A DNA stretch of 64,000 bases from Tessaracoccus sp. MC1865. GTDB taxonomy: Bacteria > Actinomycetota > Actinomycetes > Propionibacteriales > Propionibacteriaceae. How positions within the stretch are numbered: the first letter of the stretch is position 1; every line of letters begins with the position of its first letter. This document shows, piece by piece, positions 1 to 7,961 of this stretch. The stretch is from NCBI RefSeq assembly GCF_017815535.1, contig NZ_CP072596.1, positions 310,001 to 374,000 of the forward strand, given 5' to 3'. The notes under the pieces are model-generated. The model was given only the letters and a program-made list of their open reading frames with translations, was not told the origin of the DNA and did no database searches. The position numbers and the translations under genes are program-made.

Positions 1-3000
1 TGTCCGCGGACCTGCGTGAGGGCGTGCGGGAATCCATCGAGCTCATCGCCAACGAGGTGGTGGACCGACGGCGCGCCCAAGGCCTGGACCCGCTGCCGCA
101 GAGCCAGGCGCAGCCGCTGGCGCTGCAGTCGCTGCGGTTCCTCTACCGGATCCTGTTCCTCCTCTACGCGGAGGCGTCGCCGGAGCTGAAGATCCTCCCG
201 GTCGGGGACCCTGACTACGCCCGCGGCTACTCGCTGGACCGGCTGCGGGAGCTCGTGCAGGTGGAGCTCGCCTCCCCGCGCGCCCGCTCCGGCACCCACC
301 TGTACGAGTCCCTGGCGTTGCTCTTCCGCCTCGTCGACCGCGGCCACTCGCTGGTTGAGGAGCGAGGGAGCGAAGCGACTGAGCGTCCATCCCCGCTGGT
401 TGAGGAGCGAGGGAGCGAAGCGACTGAGCGTCTCGAAACCTATGAAACGACCAATGACCGCCTAGTCGAACGAGGCCTCGAGTTCCAACCTCTCCGCGCA
501 GACCTCTTCTCACCCCAGGCCACGGCCCTCATCGACGAGGTCGGCCTCGGCAACCACGCCCTCCAGGAGGTCCTCCGCCGGCTCCTGTTGAGCAAGGAGC
601 GCTCCGGCAAGGAGCGCGGCTTCATCAGCTACGTCGAACTGGGCATCAACCAGTTGGGCGCCGTCTACGAGGGCCTGATGAGCTACACCGGCTCCTTCGC
701 CGACGTCGACCTCTACGAGGTGGCCCGCGACGGCAACCCGGAGAAGGGCTCCTGGGTGGTGCCCGTGGACCGCGCCGACCACCTTGAAGAGAAGGACTTC
801 GTCAAAGACACCGACCCCGTCACCGGCCAGAAGAGCCGCCGCCGCTACACCCGCGGGCAGTTCGTCTTCCGGCTCTCCGGCCGCCAGCGCCAGCGCTCCG
901 CCTCCTATTACACCCCCGAGGTGCTGACGAAGTTCACCGTCTCCGAGGCGCTCGCCGAGCTGCTGGACCAGGACGGTCACACCACCACCGCCGAGGAGAT
1001 CCTGGGCCTCAGCGTCTGCGAGCCCGCCCTCGGCTCCGGCGCGTTCGCCATCGAGGCCGTCCGGCAGCTGGCCGAGCAGTACCTCAAGCGCCGGCAGGAG
1101 GAGCTGGCGGAGCGGATCGACCCCGACGTCTACCCGGCCGAGCTGCAGAAGGTGAAGGCGTACCTGGCCCTGCACAACGTCTACGGCGTGGATCTCAACG
1201 CCACCGCCGTGGAGTTCGCCGAGATCACGCTGTGGCTGGACACCATGGCCGAGGGGCTCCAGGCCCCGTGGTTCGGGCTCCGGCTGCGCCGCGGCAACTC
1301 GCTGGTCGGCGCGTCGCGCTCCTTCTACACGCGCGATCAGGTCAACGACAAGCGCTGGCTCACCGCGCCGCCCACGGCCGAGCCGCTCACCGACATCGCC
1401 GCTCGCATCGAGCAGGACCGGCCCGAGCTCAGCGGGACCGGCGGCCGCGTCCACCACTGGCTTCTGCCCGCTGCCGGCTGGGGTGCGACGTCGGAGTCCA
1501 AGGAGGCCAAGGAGCTCGTCCCCGACCGAGTGGTCAAGGTCAAGGCGTGGCGCAAGGCCATCAAGGGAAAGCCGACAAAGAAGCAGCTCGACCAACTGGT
1601 GGCGATCTCGCACCAGGCCGAGGAACTGTGGGCGATGGCCTACCGACGCCTGAAGGTCGCTGAAGAGCAGTCAGCCCGCCACATCAAGCTGTGGGGAGAC
1701 CCCCTTCCGCTGGCTGAGGTGCCGCGAAGCGGCCTCGAAGCCTCAGGAACCGGCACTCCCAACGTCACCCGCGAACAGATCGAAGAATCCCTCGCCGACG
1801 ACGACGGCGCCTACCGCCGACTCCGCCGCATGATGGACGCCTGGACTGCGCTGTGGTTCTGGCCGCTGACCGGCGACGAGGTGGCTCCGCCGACGCTCGA
1901 CCAGTGGATCGACGCCGCCCAGGGCATCCTCGGCACGCAGAAGCTGTCGTCCCGCGGCGCGAAGCAGGGGATGGGCACGCTGTCCCCGGGGGACCAATGG
2001 GAGGCGATGGCGGACCAGGAGAGCTTCGAACTCGCCGGCGCCGGTGCCAGACGAGTCAGGGACGTGCTCGACGATCACGCGTGGCTGCGTGTCTGCGAGG
2101 ACGTGGCGAAGGAGCAGGGTTTCTTCCACTGGCAGTTGGACTTCGCGACGGTGTTCGGTCGCGGAGGCTTCGACCTGCAGGTCGGAAACCCGCCGTGGGT
2201 TCGGCCGCGAAGTGACGTCGAGTCTCTCCTGGCCGAGGGCGACCCGTGGTGGCAGTTGGCGTGGAAACCGTCAGTTGCGGAGAAGAAGGCGCGCCGCGAG
2301 CAGACGCTCCAACAGCCCGGGATCGGGCAAGGCGTGATCGATGGCGACGCGGAACTCGTGGCTCTCGCTGAGTTCGTCGGAGACATCACGACGTATCCGG
2401 TGCTGTCAGGCCTTCAGCCGGACTTGTACCGCTGCTTCATGTCCCGGACCTGGGTGAACTCGTCTGACCGCGGTGCCACCGGCCTGATCCACCCGGAGAC
2501 TCATTTCACAGACGAGAAGGCGGGAGTGCTTCGCGAAGCCACCTACGCGCGGCTCCGGCGACACTGGCAGTTCATCAACGAGCTGCAACTCTTCGACGAA
2601 GTCCACCATCTCGTCAATTACGGGGTCCATGTCTACGGACCTATAGGAGAGGCAATCTTCCTGCATGCAGCCGGGCTCTACCACCCCGAGACCGTCACGC
2701 GTTCTGCCCAGCACGATGGCTCGGGTCCCGAACCGGGCTTCAAGCACGAGGGTGGCTGGGATCGTCGCCCTCACCGATCACGCATCCAAAGGGTCAATCG
2801 GGAGACACTGCAGGTGTGGCGCGATGTCCTGGAGTCTCCGACCACGCCGGTCGAGCGCTCACGGATGCTCTACACGGTGAATAGCTCCTCGGCTACGGTT
2901 CTCGCTCGTCTGGCGAAGGCCAGGAGAGTCGGGGAGCTCGGCTTGAGTTTCTCACGAGGCTGGGATGAGTCTATCGATCGACAGAAAGGCCGCTTCGTCC

Positions 3001-4004
3001 AGGAGTGGGGGCCGGCGTCCTGGGAAGATGCGATCCTTCAAGGCCCGAACCTTCACGTCGCGAACCCCTTCTACAAGTCGCCCAACCCGACGATGCTCCA
3101 CAACCTCGACTGGTCGTCGCTGGACTTGGAGACGCTTGCGCCCGACGCCCAGCCTGTGACGGCCTACAAGCCGTCCGGCAGCCGAGCCATCTATGACTCT
3201 GCCTACGGCACCTGGGACGGAGTCCCCGTCCGCGACCACTACCGCGTCGTGTGGCGAGCAATGGCGGCCAACTCCGGCGAGCGGACGCTCATTCCGACGA
3301 TCCTCCCTCCCGGCGCTGCGCACCTGCTGGTCGTCTACGGCTTCGCCGGCGATCCCAGAGACGTGGCACTTGTCGCGGGAGCAGCATCATCGCTGCTCAA
3401 TGATCTGCGCACGCGTTCCGCGCCGCGAAGCAACATCATCCAAAGCGCTGCCGAACAGTGGTCGCTTCCCCCCGCTGGTCATCCGTTGGTTCCAAGACTC
3501 TTGCTGCGGACCCTGCGGCTCAACTGCCTCACAGAGGCCTATGCTGACCTGTGGCGCGAGGTGTGGGATCCTAAGTTCGCGGACGATGAATGGCTCCTCG
3601 GTAAGGCGCACGCAGACGCGCCTGATCTGGGAGACGTCGGGTATGAGTGGACACCCGACATCCCGCTGCGCCGCGATATCGATCGCCGCAACGCTCTGGT
3701 GGAGATCGACGCGCTGATGGCCACGATGCTCGGCGTCACCGCTGACGAGCTCGCCACGATTTACCGCACCCAGTTCGCGGTCCTGCACGGCTACGACCAG
3801 AACGACTACATCTACGACGCCAACGGCCGTCTTGTTCCGACGCAGGTCCGCCAGCTGTGGCGCAAGAAGGGCGACAAGCTCACCGACGATGAGCGCACCG
3901 CTACCCATCCCGCGGGAACGGTCTACACCTACGAGCTCCCCTTCGCCCCCCGTGACCGCGAGGCCGACTTCCGTTCAGCCGTAGGTGCGCTTCGATGCCC
4001 GTGA
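1..4004 (+). CDS. Eco57I/PglX-like adenine-N6 DNA methyltransferase, 5' truncated
   Basis: The frame is open to the left edge of the window, and residues before the first available GTG (24) still read as protein, so the gene begins upstream. Counting from position 24, motif I (CEPALGSGAF) is near residue 331, the following VYGVDLN motif near 390, and the catalytic NPPW motif of gamma-class adenine-N6 methylases near 721. The roughly 600-residue tail would hold target recognition. The layout is that of Eco57I-type, PglX and DrmMI methyltransferases of about 1200-1400 residues, which mark host DNA in antiphage systems. Two stretches are repeat-derived: LVEERGSEATER occurs twice at 351-440, and another repeat copy lies at 1707-1746. 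No PglZ, BrxC or BrxL lies nearby, so BREX is unlikely. The downstream DUF1998 helicase suggests a DISARM/Druantia-like partner. The enzyme class is seen directly; the system assignment is inferred. Confidence 0.85.
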   Translation, partial: SADLREGVRESIELIANEVVDRRRAQGLDPLPQSQAQPLALQSLRFLYRILFLLYAEASPELKILPVGDPDYARGYSLDRLRELVQVELASPRARSGTHLYESLALLFRLVDRGHSLVEERGSEATERPSPLVEERGSEATERLETYETTNDRLVERGLEFQPLRADLFSPQATALIDEVGLGNHALQEVLRRLLLSKERSGKERGFISYVELGINQLGAVYEGLMSYTGSFADVDLYEVARDGNPEKGSWVVPVDRADHLEEKDFVKDTDPVTGQKSRRRYTRGQFVFRLSGRQRQRSASYYTPEVLTKFTVSEALAELLDQDGHTTTAEEILGLSVCEPALGSGAFAIEAVRQLAEQYLKRRQEELAERIDPDVYPAELQKVKAYLALHNVYGVDLNATAVEFAEITLWLDTMAEGLQAPWFGLRLRRGNSLVGASRSFYTRDQVNDKRWLTAPPTAEPLTDIAARIEQDRPELSGTGGRVHHWLLPAAGWGATSESKEAKELVPDRVVKVKAWRKAIKGKPTKKQLDQLVAISHQAEELWAMAYRRLKVAEEQSARHIKLWGDPLPLAEVPRSGLEASGTGTPNVTREQIEESLADDDGAYRRLRRMMDAWTALWFWPLTGDEVAPPTLDQWIDAAQGILGTQKLSSRGAKQGMGTLSPGDQWEAMADQESFELAGAGARRVRDVLDDHAWLRVCEDVAKEQGFFHWQLDFATVFGRGGFDLQVGNPPWVRPRSDVESLLAEGDPWWQLAWKPSVAEKKARREQTLQQPGIGQGVIDGDAELVALAEFVGDITTYPVLSGLQPDLYRCFMSRTWVNSSDRGATGLIHPETHFTDEKAGVLREATYARLRRHWQFINELQLFDEVHHLVNYGVHVYGPIGEAIFLHAAGLYHPETVTRSAQHDGSGPEPGFKHEGGWDRRPHRSRIQRVNRETLQVWRDVLESPTTPVERSRMLYTVNSSSATVLARLAKARRVGELGLSFSRGWDESIDRQKGRFVQEWGPASWEDAILQGPNLHVANPFYKSPNPTMLHNLDWSSLDLETLAPDAQPVTAYKPSGSRAIYDSAYGTWDGVPVRDHYRVVWRAMAANSGERTLIPTILPPGAAHLLVVYGFAGDPRDVALVAGAASSLLNDLRTRSAPRSNIIQSAAEQWSLPPAGHPLVPRLLLRTLRLNCLTEAYADLWREVWDPKFADDEWLLGKAHADAPDLGDVGYEWTPDIPLRRDIDRRNALVEIDALMATMLGVTADELATIYRTQFAVLHGYDQNDYIYDANGRLVPTQVRQLWRKKGDKLTDDERTATHPAGTVYTYELPFAPRDREADFRSAVGALRCP
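351..440 (+). repeat. Tandem palindromic repeat translated within the methyltransferase
   Basis: Two units start at 351 and 396, a 45-nt period, so they stay in frame and add 15 residues per unit. Each begins CTGGTTGAGGAGCGAGGGAG. The second unit ends in CTCGAAACC (432-440), while the first loses that end at about 387. They belong to the same family as 1707-1746 and 9016-9058, with ends CTGGyTGAGG and CTCGAArCC around a variable hairpin. They fall between the N-terminal region and the methylase domain. Confidence 0.85.
1707..1746 (+). repeat. Palindromic repeat copy inside the methyltransferase
   Basis: The unit opens with CTGGCTGAGG (1710-1719), has a GCCGCGAAGCGGC hairpin core, and closes with CTCGAAGCC (1734-1742). 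It is read in frame as PLAEVPRSGLEAS in a linker before the NPPW motif. The outer ends match the copies at 351-440 and 9016-9058, while the hairpin core differs. Confidence 0.8.
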
Positions 4005-4041
4005 CAAGCCGCGAGGTGCGCCATGTCCGAGGAGATGTGGA

Positions 4042-4779
4042 ATGAGAGCACAGACACCTCAGCATTCGCTTCCTGAGGAAATCCAAGTGCTCAGTCTGCC
4101 GCTGCCCCGACGCGTTACTGTGGTCTTCGATGAATCCACGTCGCCCTATTTGATGGTGGGCGCTGCCCTCTTCGAATCCACTTATGAGGAGACCGAAAGA
4201 CGGATCGCGGAACTGTATGCTCGTACGCGGGACTTATACTACTTGGACGATCTTGAGAGTTTCGAACTGCATAAGTCAAACTCCTTCCATGCCTCCGAGG
4301 ATCCCAGAGAGGCGTATACGTTCTTCGTTGATCTCTTGGCAGGTCTCATGCCGCTGCGTATATGCATCCTGTTCACGCGGGGTGAGCGTCGGCCGGATCT
4401 TGGCGAGGTGCAGACCCTCGCGGTGCTCTATCGCGAGCTGATACGGACGGTGCTCCAGAGCGTGAGATCTGCCGATGAAGTGCACCTGATATTTGAGACA
4501 CATCAGTCGCTAAACAGCAAGTTCGCTGCCATTGTAGGATCGGCGTCCAAGTCCGTCTCAGGCCGCTACACATTGACCACCAGTGTCGGCCAGAAGCGCA
4601 AGCCGCACGCGTTGGCGGTCGCCGACTACGCAATGCACATCTTCAATCGATGGAACGCGGCCGGACGGCCGACGGATCCCAAGAATCACGAGTATCGGAA
4701 CTGGAAGGCGATTCGACGATCAATCTCGATGGTGCGCTCACTTGAAGATGGCACAATCATACGACGTGGACTTCCCTGA
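4042..4779 (+). CDS. DUF3800 family protein (likely retron partner)
   Basis: Predicted at 245 residues. The ATG at 4042 is preferred over an upstream in-frame start at 3985 because a GAGGAG ribosome binding site lies about 9 nt before it and the upstream start would overlap the methyltransferase. Conserved DUF3800 positions are visible: the DES motif (D30, E31), an ExxK-like pair (E75, K78) and the late ADYAMH segment (D195). DUF3800 proteins are proposed RNase H-like nucleases and occur in defence loci, including some retrons (from memory, those listed as type VII). The gene lies 37 nt after the methyltransferase and just before the reverse transcriptase. Composition shifts here: 31 of 60 bases are G or C at 4201-4260, against 45 of 60 at 11401-11460. 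Family assignment is good; activity is not established. Confidence 0.75.
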   Translation: MRAQTPQHSLPEEIQVLSLPLPRRVTVVFDESTSPYLMVGAALFESTYEETERRIAELYARTRDLYYLDDLESFELHKSNSFHASEDPREAYTFFVDLLAGLMPLRICILFTRGERRPDLGEVQTLAVLYRELIRTVLQSVRSADEVHLIFETHQSLNSKFAAIVGSASKSVSGRYTLTTSVGQKRKPHALAVADYAMHIFNRWNAAGRPTDPKNHEYRNWKAIRRSISMVRSLEDGTIIRRGLP

Positions 4780-4806
4780 GGAGTCGACTTGAGATACTCT
4801 ACGAGA

Positions 4807-4876
4807 GAGGGGGCGCCGTCCTAGGTACGCGAGTCGCGTGCGTTGAGTGAGGTTTCGTGCTTCGACGCGCCCCCTC
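4807..4876 (+). ncRNA. Structured RNA candidate upstream of the retron-type RT
   Basis: GAGGGGGCGC (4807-4816) is the exact reverse complement of GCGCCCCCTC (4867-4876). The helix continues inward as GTC/GAC with one bulged C. It encloses a second hairpin with ACGCG and CGCGT arms around AGT. Retron msr-msd genes usually sit just upstream of the RT and are closed by inverted repeats, so position and topology fit. The roughly 70-nt span is shorter than a typical msr-msd, so it may only be a core, or a leader structure. Confidence 0.4.
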
Positions 4877-4893
4877 GCCTATGGCGAAACGAC

Positions 4894-5874
4894 ATGGATA
4901 TTCGTGCGTTCTTGCGGCCGATCGGACTGACTGAGCCGCAGCTCCGGTCCCTCGGCGACGAAATCAGGGCAGGAGCCAGATACTCGAAGCGAAGAGTTCG
5001 CAAGCGTCATGGTGGCTACCGCGATATCGCGGTCCCTGATGTCGAGCTGAAAGCTGCGCTCAAGCTTCTGCGGATACGACTCGAGTGCGTTCTGCCTTAT
5101 GAAGCACCGGATATGGTGTTCGGCTATGTGGCGGGGAGAAGTATCGTCGATAACGCCTCGCAACACCTGGGGCAAGCGTGTGTTGTTTGTGTGGACTTGG
5201 TTGACTTTTTCGGGGCCATCAATGGCAGGCGGCTGGAGTCGGCGCTTCTGAGTCAGGGATTGGCTGAGGATCTCGTGCAATTACTTCTTCCGATACTCGT
5301 CGTGGACGATTCGACTCCGCCTGGTTTCAGTACTAGCCCCATGCTCTCTAATGTCGTCTTCGAAGCGACCGATAGAGCCCTTGAGGAGCTCGCAGGCGAG
5401 CAGCGCGTTCGGTACTCGCGTTACGCCGATGACTTAACGTTCTCAGGACAACATGTTGACGACAGCCTTGTCGCGCGGGTGGATGCCGTGCTGTTAAGAC
5501 AGGGCTGGGTGCTGAATCCTCGCAAGACCCGCTTCATGCGTCGCGGCGGACCACAGTACGTCACTGGCCTGTACGTGGGGGACGCTGCAAGGCCACACGT
5601 GCCACGGCGGATCAAAAGGAGACTGAGAGCATGGTTTCACTACATCGGCGAGTTCGGGTACTCGGATTGTGAGGCTCGGGTCGCACTGCCGTCGGGGCGC
5701 CAACTGGAAGGATGGCTCCGCCATGTGAACCAGGTGAATCCCGAGGTCGTGCGTAGTATCGTCAATGACCTCGGGCACAGTGACCTCCACGTGGCCTTTG
5801 GTGCGATGGGATTAGAGTTGAAGGGTCCGCCCAGGGATGACTGGGATGAACTCCTCGGGGAACTGGGCCTCTGA
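4894..5874 (+). CDS. Retron-type reverse transcriptase
   Basis: Predicted at 326 residues from ATG 4894; a TTG at 4843 would add 17 residues and run into the upstream stem structure. Numbered from the TTG, the retron region X motif NAxxH appears as NASQH (104-108), catalytic Asp as VDLVDFF (D118), the STSPMLSN segment near 163-170, the YADD active site at 194-197, and the region-7 VTG at 240-242. NAxxH plus VTG is diagnostic of retron RTs rather than group II intron RTs, and there is no maturase or endonuclease domain. Such RTs make msDNA that controls a toxic effector during phage infection. The adjacent DUF3800 protein is the natural effector candidate. Neither start has a strong Shine-Dalgarno sequence. 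Confidence 0.85.
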   Translation: MDIRAFLRPIGLTEPQLRSLGDEIRAGARYSKRRVRKRHGGYRDIAVPDVELKAALKLLRIRLECVLPYEAPDMVFGYVAGRSIVDNASQHLGQACVVCVDLVDFFGAINGRRLESALLSQGLAEDLVQLLLPILVVDDSTPPGFSTSPMLSNVVFEATDRALEELAGEQRVRYSRYADDLTFSGQHVDDSLVARVDAVLLRQGWVLNPRKTRFMRRGGPQYVTGLYVGDAARPHVPRRIKRRLRAWFHYIGEFGYSDCEARVALPSGRQLEGWLRHVNQVNPEVVRSIVNDLGHSDLHVAFGAMGLELKGPPRDDWDELLGELGL

Positions 5875-5885
5875 AGGTCTGGGCG

Positions 5886-5946
5886 GGTGACCACTCACCT
5901 GACCATCCTGTCTAGACTAGGCCCAACCAACGCTGCAACCAGCGTT
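5886..5946. terminator. Two small hairpins between convergent RT and ApeA-like genes
   Basis: GGTGA-CCAC-TCACC (5886-5899) and AACGCTG-CAAC-CAGCGTT (5929-5946) follow the RT stop. No T-tract is present. They could end transcription of the RT. The remaining sequence to 6119 shows no open frame I would support. Confidence 0.3.
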
Positions 5947-6119
5947 CAACCGAGGAGTTGGCTCGACCACTAATAGACCCCGAGTCGGCATAACCGGCAA
6001 CGACGTCTTGCCTGAGCAGGTGGTCCGCACGGCGCACGGACGATCTTAGATTAGAGAAGCCGGGATGCTCGCTGAGCCGCTCTGGAGCTCGATGCCCAGT
6101 ACATCGTTGGCCAGCCTCG

Positions 6120-7592
6120 TTACATGGAGGCGCCCGCCTTGCCTGGAAAGAGTTCTCCCAGGCTTGTTCTCCAGAATCTCTGGTCGCGTTGATAACTCGG
6201 TGATTCACCGAGGGCGGCCCGAAGGACCTCATCCGGCACGCCTGCTTCTTGGAGCATCCTCAGGCGGAGCGCCCACTGTAGGTTGATCACTTGGGCCCGA
6301 ATCCTCGGCAAATCTACGACGGCATCCATCGGTGATGCGTTGAGGGCGTGGGCGAGACCAACCCGGAGTTCCGTCATGATCCTTTTCCACTTCCGCGGTT
6401 CTCCCACGCACTCAGGTGCAGCCTTGGCCACTTCGCGGGCTAGCCGGTTCATTCGCATCGGATAGCTGTCTTCAGCGAGGTACAGGTTCAGAGCCGCGAT
6501 GAGTTGATCACGGACCTTCTCAGGAACCGCAGAAGTTTTCAAGGCAGCTACAGATTCCGCGACCTCGTCCTTGGTGAATCTGTAAGCGCTCGGATGTAAG
6601 GTGCGGTCGAGACCTTCGGCCGTCGTGGTGAGCGCAAGGGCCTGAGTGTCGATCGTCGCGAAGGCCCCAGCCAAGGCCGACGCCACAACGTTAGGAGCTG
6701 GTGAGAGCCGGATGGCAGTTTGACACCAAGCCGCCATCCTTTCGAGCGGCAATCCACCTCGACATAGAAGAAGTGTCTCTCCCGTCGGTCTCGGGTCAGC
6801 ACCGCTTATCTGGCCCCCAAACACGGGGCACCAGGCGCCATCAACTTTGACCTCCAATTGCAGGACGCCACACTGCTCTCCGGCTATCAAGGTAAGAAGC
6901 GTTTGGATGGGTCGAACGAATTTCGCAAGAGTGGCCTCTAGGGTCCATCCGGACAACCCTTCAAGAACCAGCCAATTTTGTGTGTGGATTTGCCCGCCCC
7001 AAACCGAAGGCGCAGGCAGTGACCCGACCGTCTCGAGACGGAGCAAGGCGTTCTCCTCGAACACAAGGAAGGGCACGGACACAGCAGGCGGCGGCTCGAA
7101 CTGTAGCGTGACCGTTCTTTTCGGTAAAGAATTCAGCCTCATATCGATCCCCGTGTATCGGGCCCACAGTTCCAAGTGTGTGAAGCGCGCTCGGACAGCG
7201 TGGAAAGCCGAATCACTTGATGGGAGATGTGTTCCGGCGACGCACCAATCAGCCCGAAGCCGGTGGAGCTGAGGGTCATCGGGCTGACCATCTCCAAACG
7301 GAAGTCGGATAGCTCGGCGCTCGATGGTACGCGCTCCGAGGAAGGTAACTCTCTCAGGGGAGAAGGGAATGGTGCCCTGTATGACCAGGTCAAGAGGCTC
7401 CATTGCCCGGCGAATAGATTCGCCAGGTGTGTCAGGTACTGGTTCCATCCAGGCCGTGAGCGGGTCAACCACCTCCAGTTCGAGGAGTCCGGGCTCCACC
7501 CGACAGACACCGCTCGATGTTTGTTCTGCCCCACCTCCTGCAACCCAGAAACGGCCCACAGACTGCGAGGGGTCCAGCGGGAACTTTGGCAT
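6120..7592 (-). CDS. ApeA-like abortive infection protein with HEPN RNase motif
   Basis: Predicted at 490 residues from ATG at 7592; a GTG two codons earlier is equally possible. The N-terminal half (VGRFWVAG, then repeated beta-type segments such as PLDLVIQGTIPF) resembles the ApeA N-terminal domain. The C-terminal half is helical and carries RVGLAH, an RxxxxH motif with R410 and H415, the catalytic signature of HEPN ribonucleases. ApeA acts as a single-gene antiphage system, presumably cutting RNA on infection. The gene is convergent to the RT and divergent from the large helicase, so it is a separate transcription unit within the island. The family call rests on motif and layout only. Confidence 0.65.
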   Translation of the reverse strand: MPKFPLDPSQSVGRFWVAGGGAEQTSSGVCRVEPGLLELEVVDPLTAWMEPVPDTPGESIRRAMEPLDLVIQGTIPFSPERVTFLGARTIERRAIRLPFGDGQPDDPQLHRLRADWCVAGTHLPSSDSAFHAVRARFTHLELWARYTGIDMRLNSLPKRTVTLQFEPPPAVSVPFLVFEENALLRLETVGSLPAPSVWGGQIHTQNWLVLEGLSGWTLEATLAKFVRPIQTLLTLIAGEQCGVLQLEVKVDGAWCPVFGGQISGADPRPTGETLLLCRGGLPLERMAAWCQTAIRLSPAPNVVASALAGAFATIDTQALALTTTAEGLDRTLHPSAYRFTKDEVAESVAALKTSAVPEKVRDQLIAALNLYLAEDSYPMRMNRLAREVAKAAPECVGEPRKWKRIMTELRVGLAHALNASPMDAVVDLPRIRAQVINLQWALRLRMLQEAGVPDEVLRAALGESPSYQRDQRFWRTSLGELFPGKAGASM

Positions 7593-7961
7593 CGGCACGA
7601 GACAAGTATCCCCGAATCTCCAGCTCGCCGACCGAGTTCGGCTATACGATCTTCGTCGTTGTGTGCCCGATGCGGGTCGGCCTCGTGTGGTCCGAGGCCA
7701 TCGTTTCGAGCGCTGTTCTGGAAAACAGTGAACGGAGCACGGTGCCCGACTGCGGTTGGCCTGCCGCGGTGAGGACGAGCCCCCCGAGGGAGTCGTGGAC
7801 TCAATCCCGCGGAGATCCGTGGTCGTTCCTTCCGAAGAGGAGCGCCCCACATCATCCAGATGGCCATGCGGGGCTGATGCGTCGTCACGGCCATTTGGCG
7901 GATGCGTTCTTGGATAGGTTGGGGTCGTCGGGGCCCAGCGCCCGAGGGGGAGGACATCATT
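7593..7961. promoter_or_regulatory. Divergent intergenic region, ApeA-like gene and helicase
   Basis: A 369-bp stretch with no supportable gene. On the plus strand a TAGGTT at 7915-7920 could be a -10 box, and a GGGGGAGG ribosome binding site (7946-7953) precedes the helicase GTG. On the minus strand TATAGC (7646-7641) is a weak -10 candidate for the ApeA-like gene. No clear -35 boxes or inverted repeats were seen. Confidence 0.35.

Noticed and set aside
351..440. Possible CRISPR array
   Set aside because: Only two units, no spacers of constant length, lies within a coding frame, and related copies are dispersed and inverted.
4894..5874. Group II intron maturase
   Set aside because: No maturase or HNH domain, no intron RNA features, and retron-specific NAxxH and VTG motifs are present.
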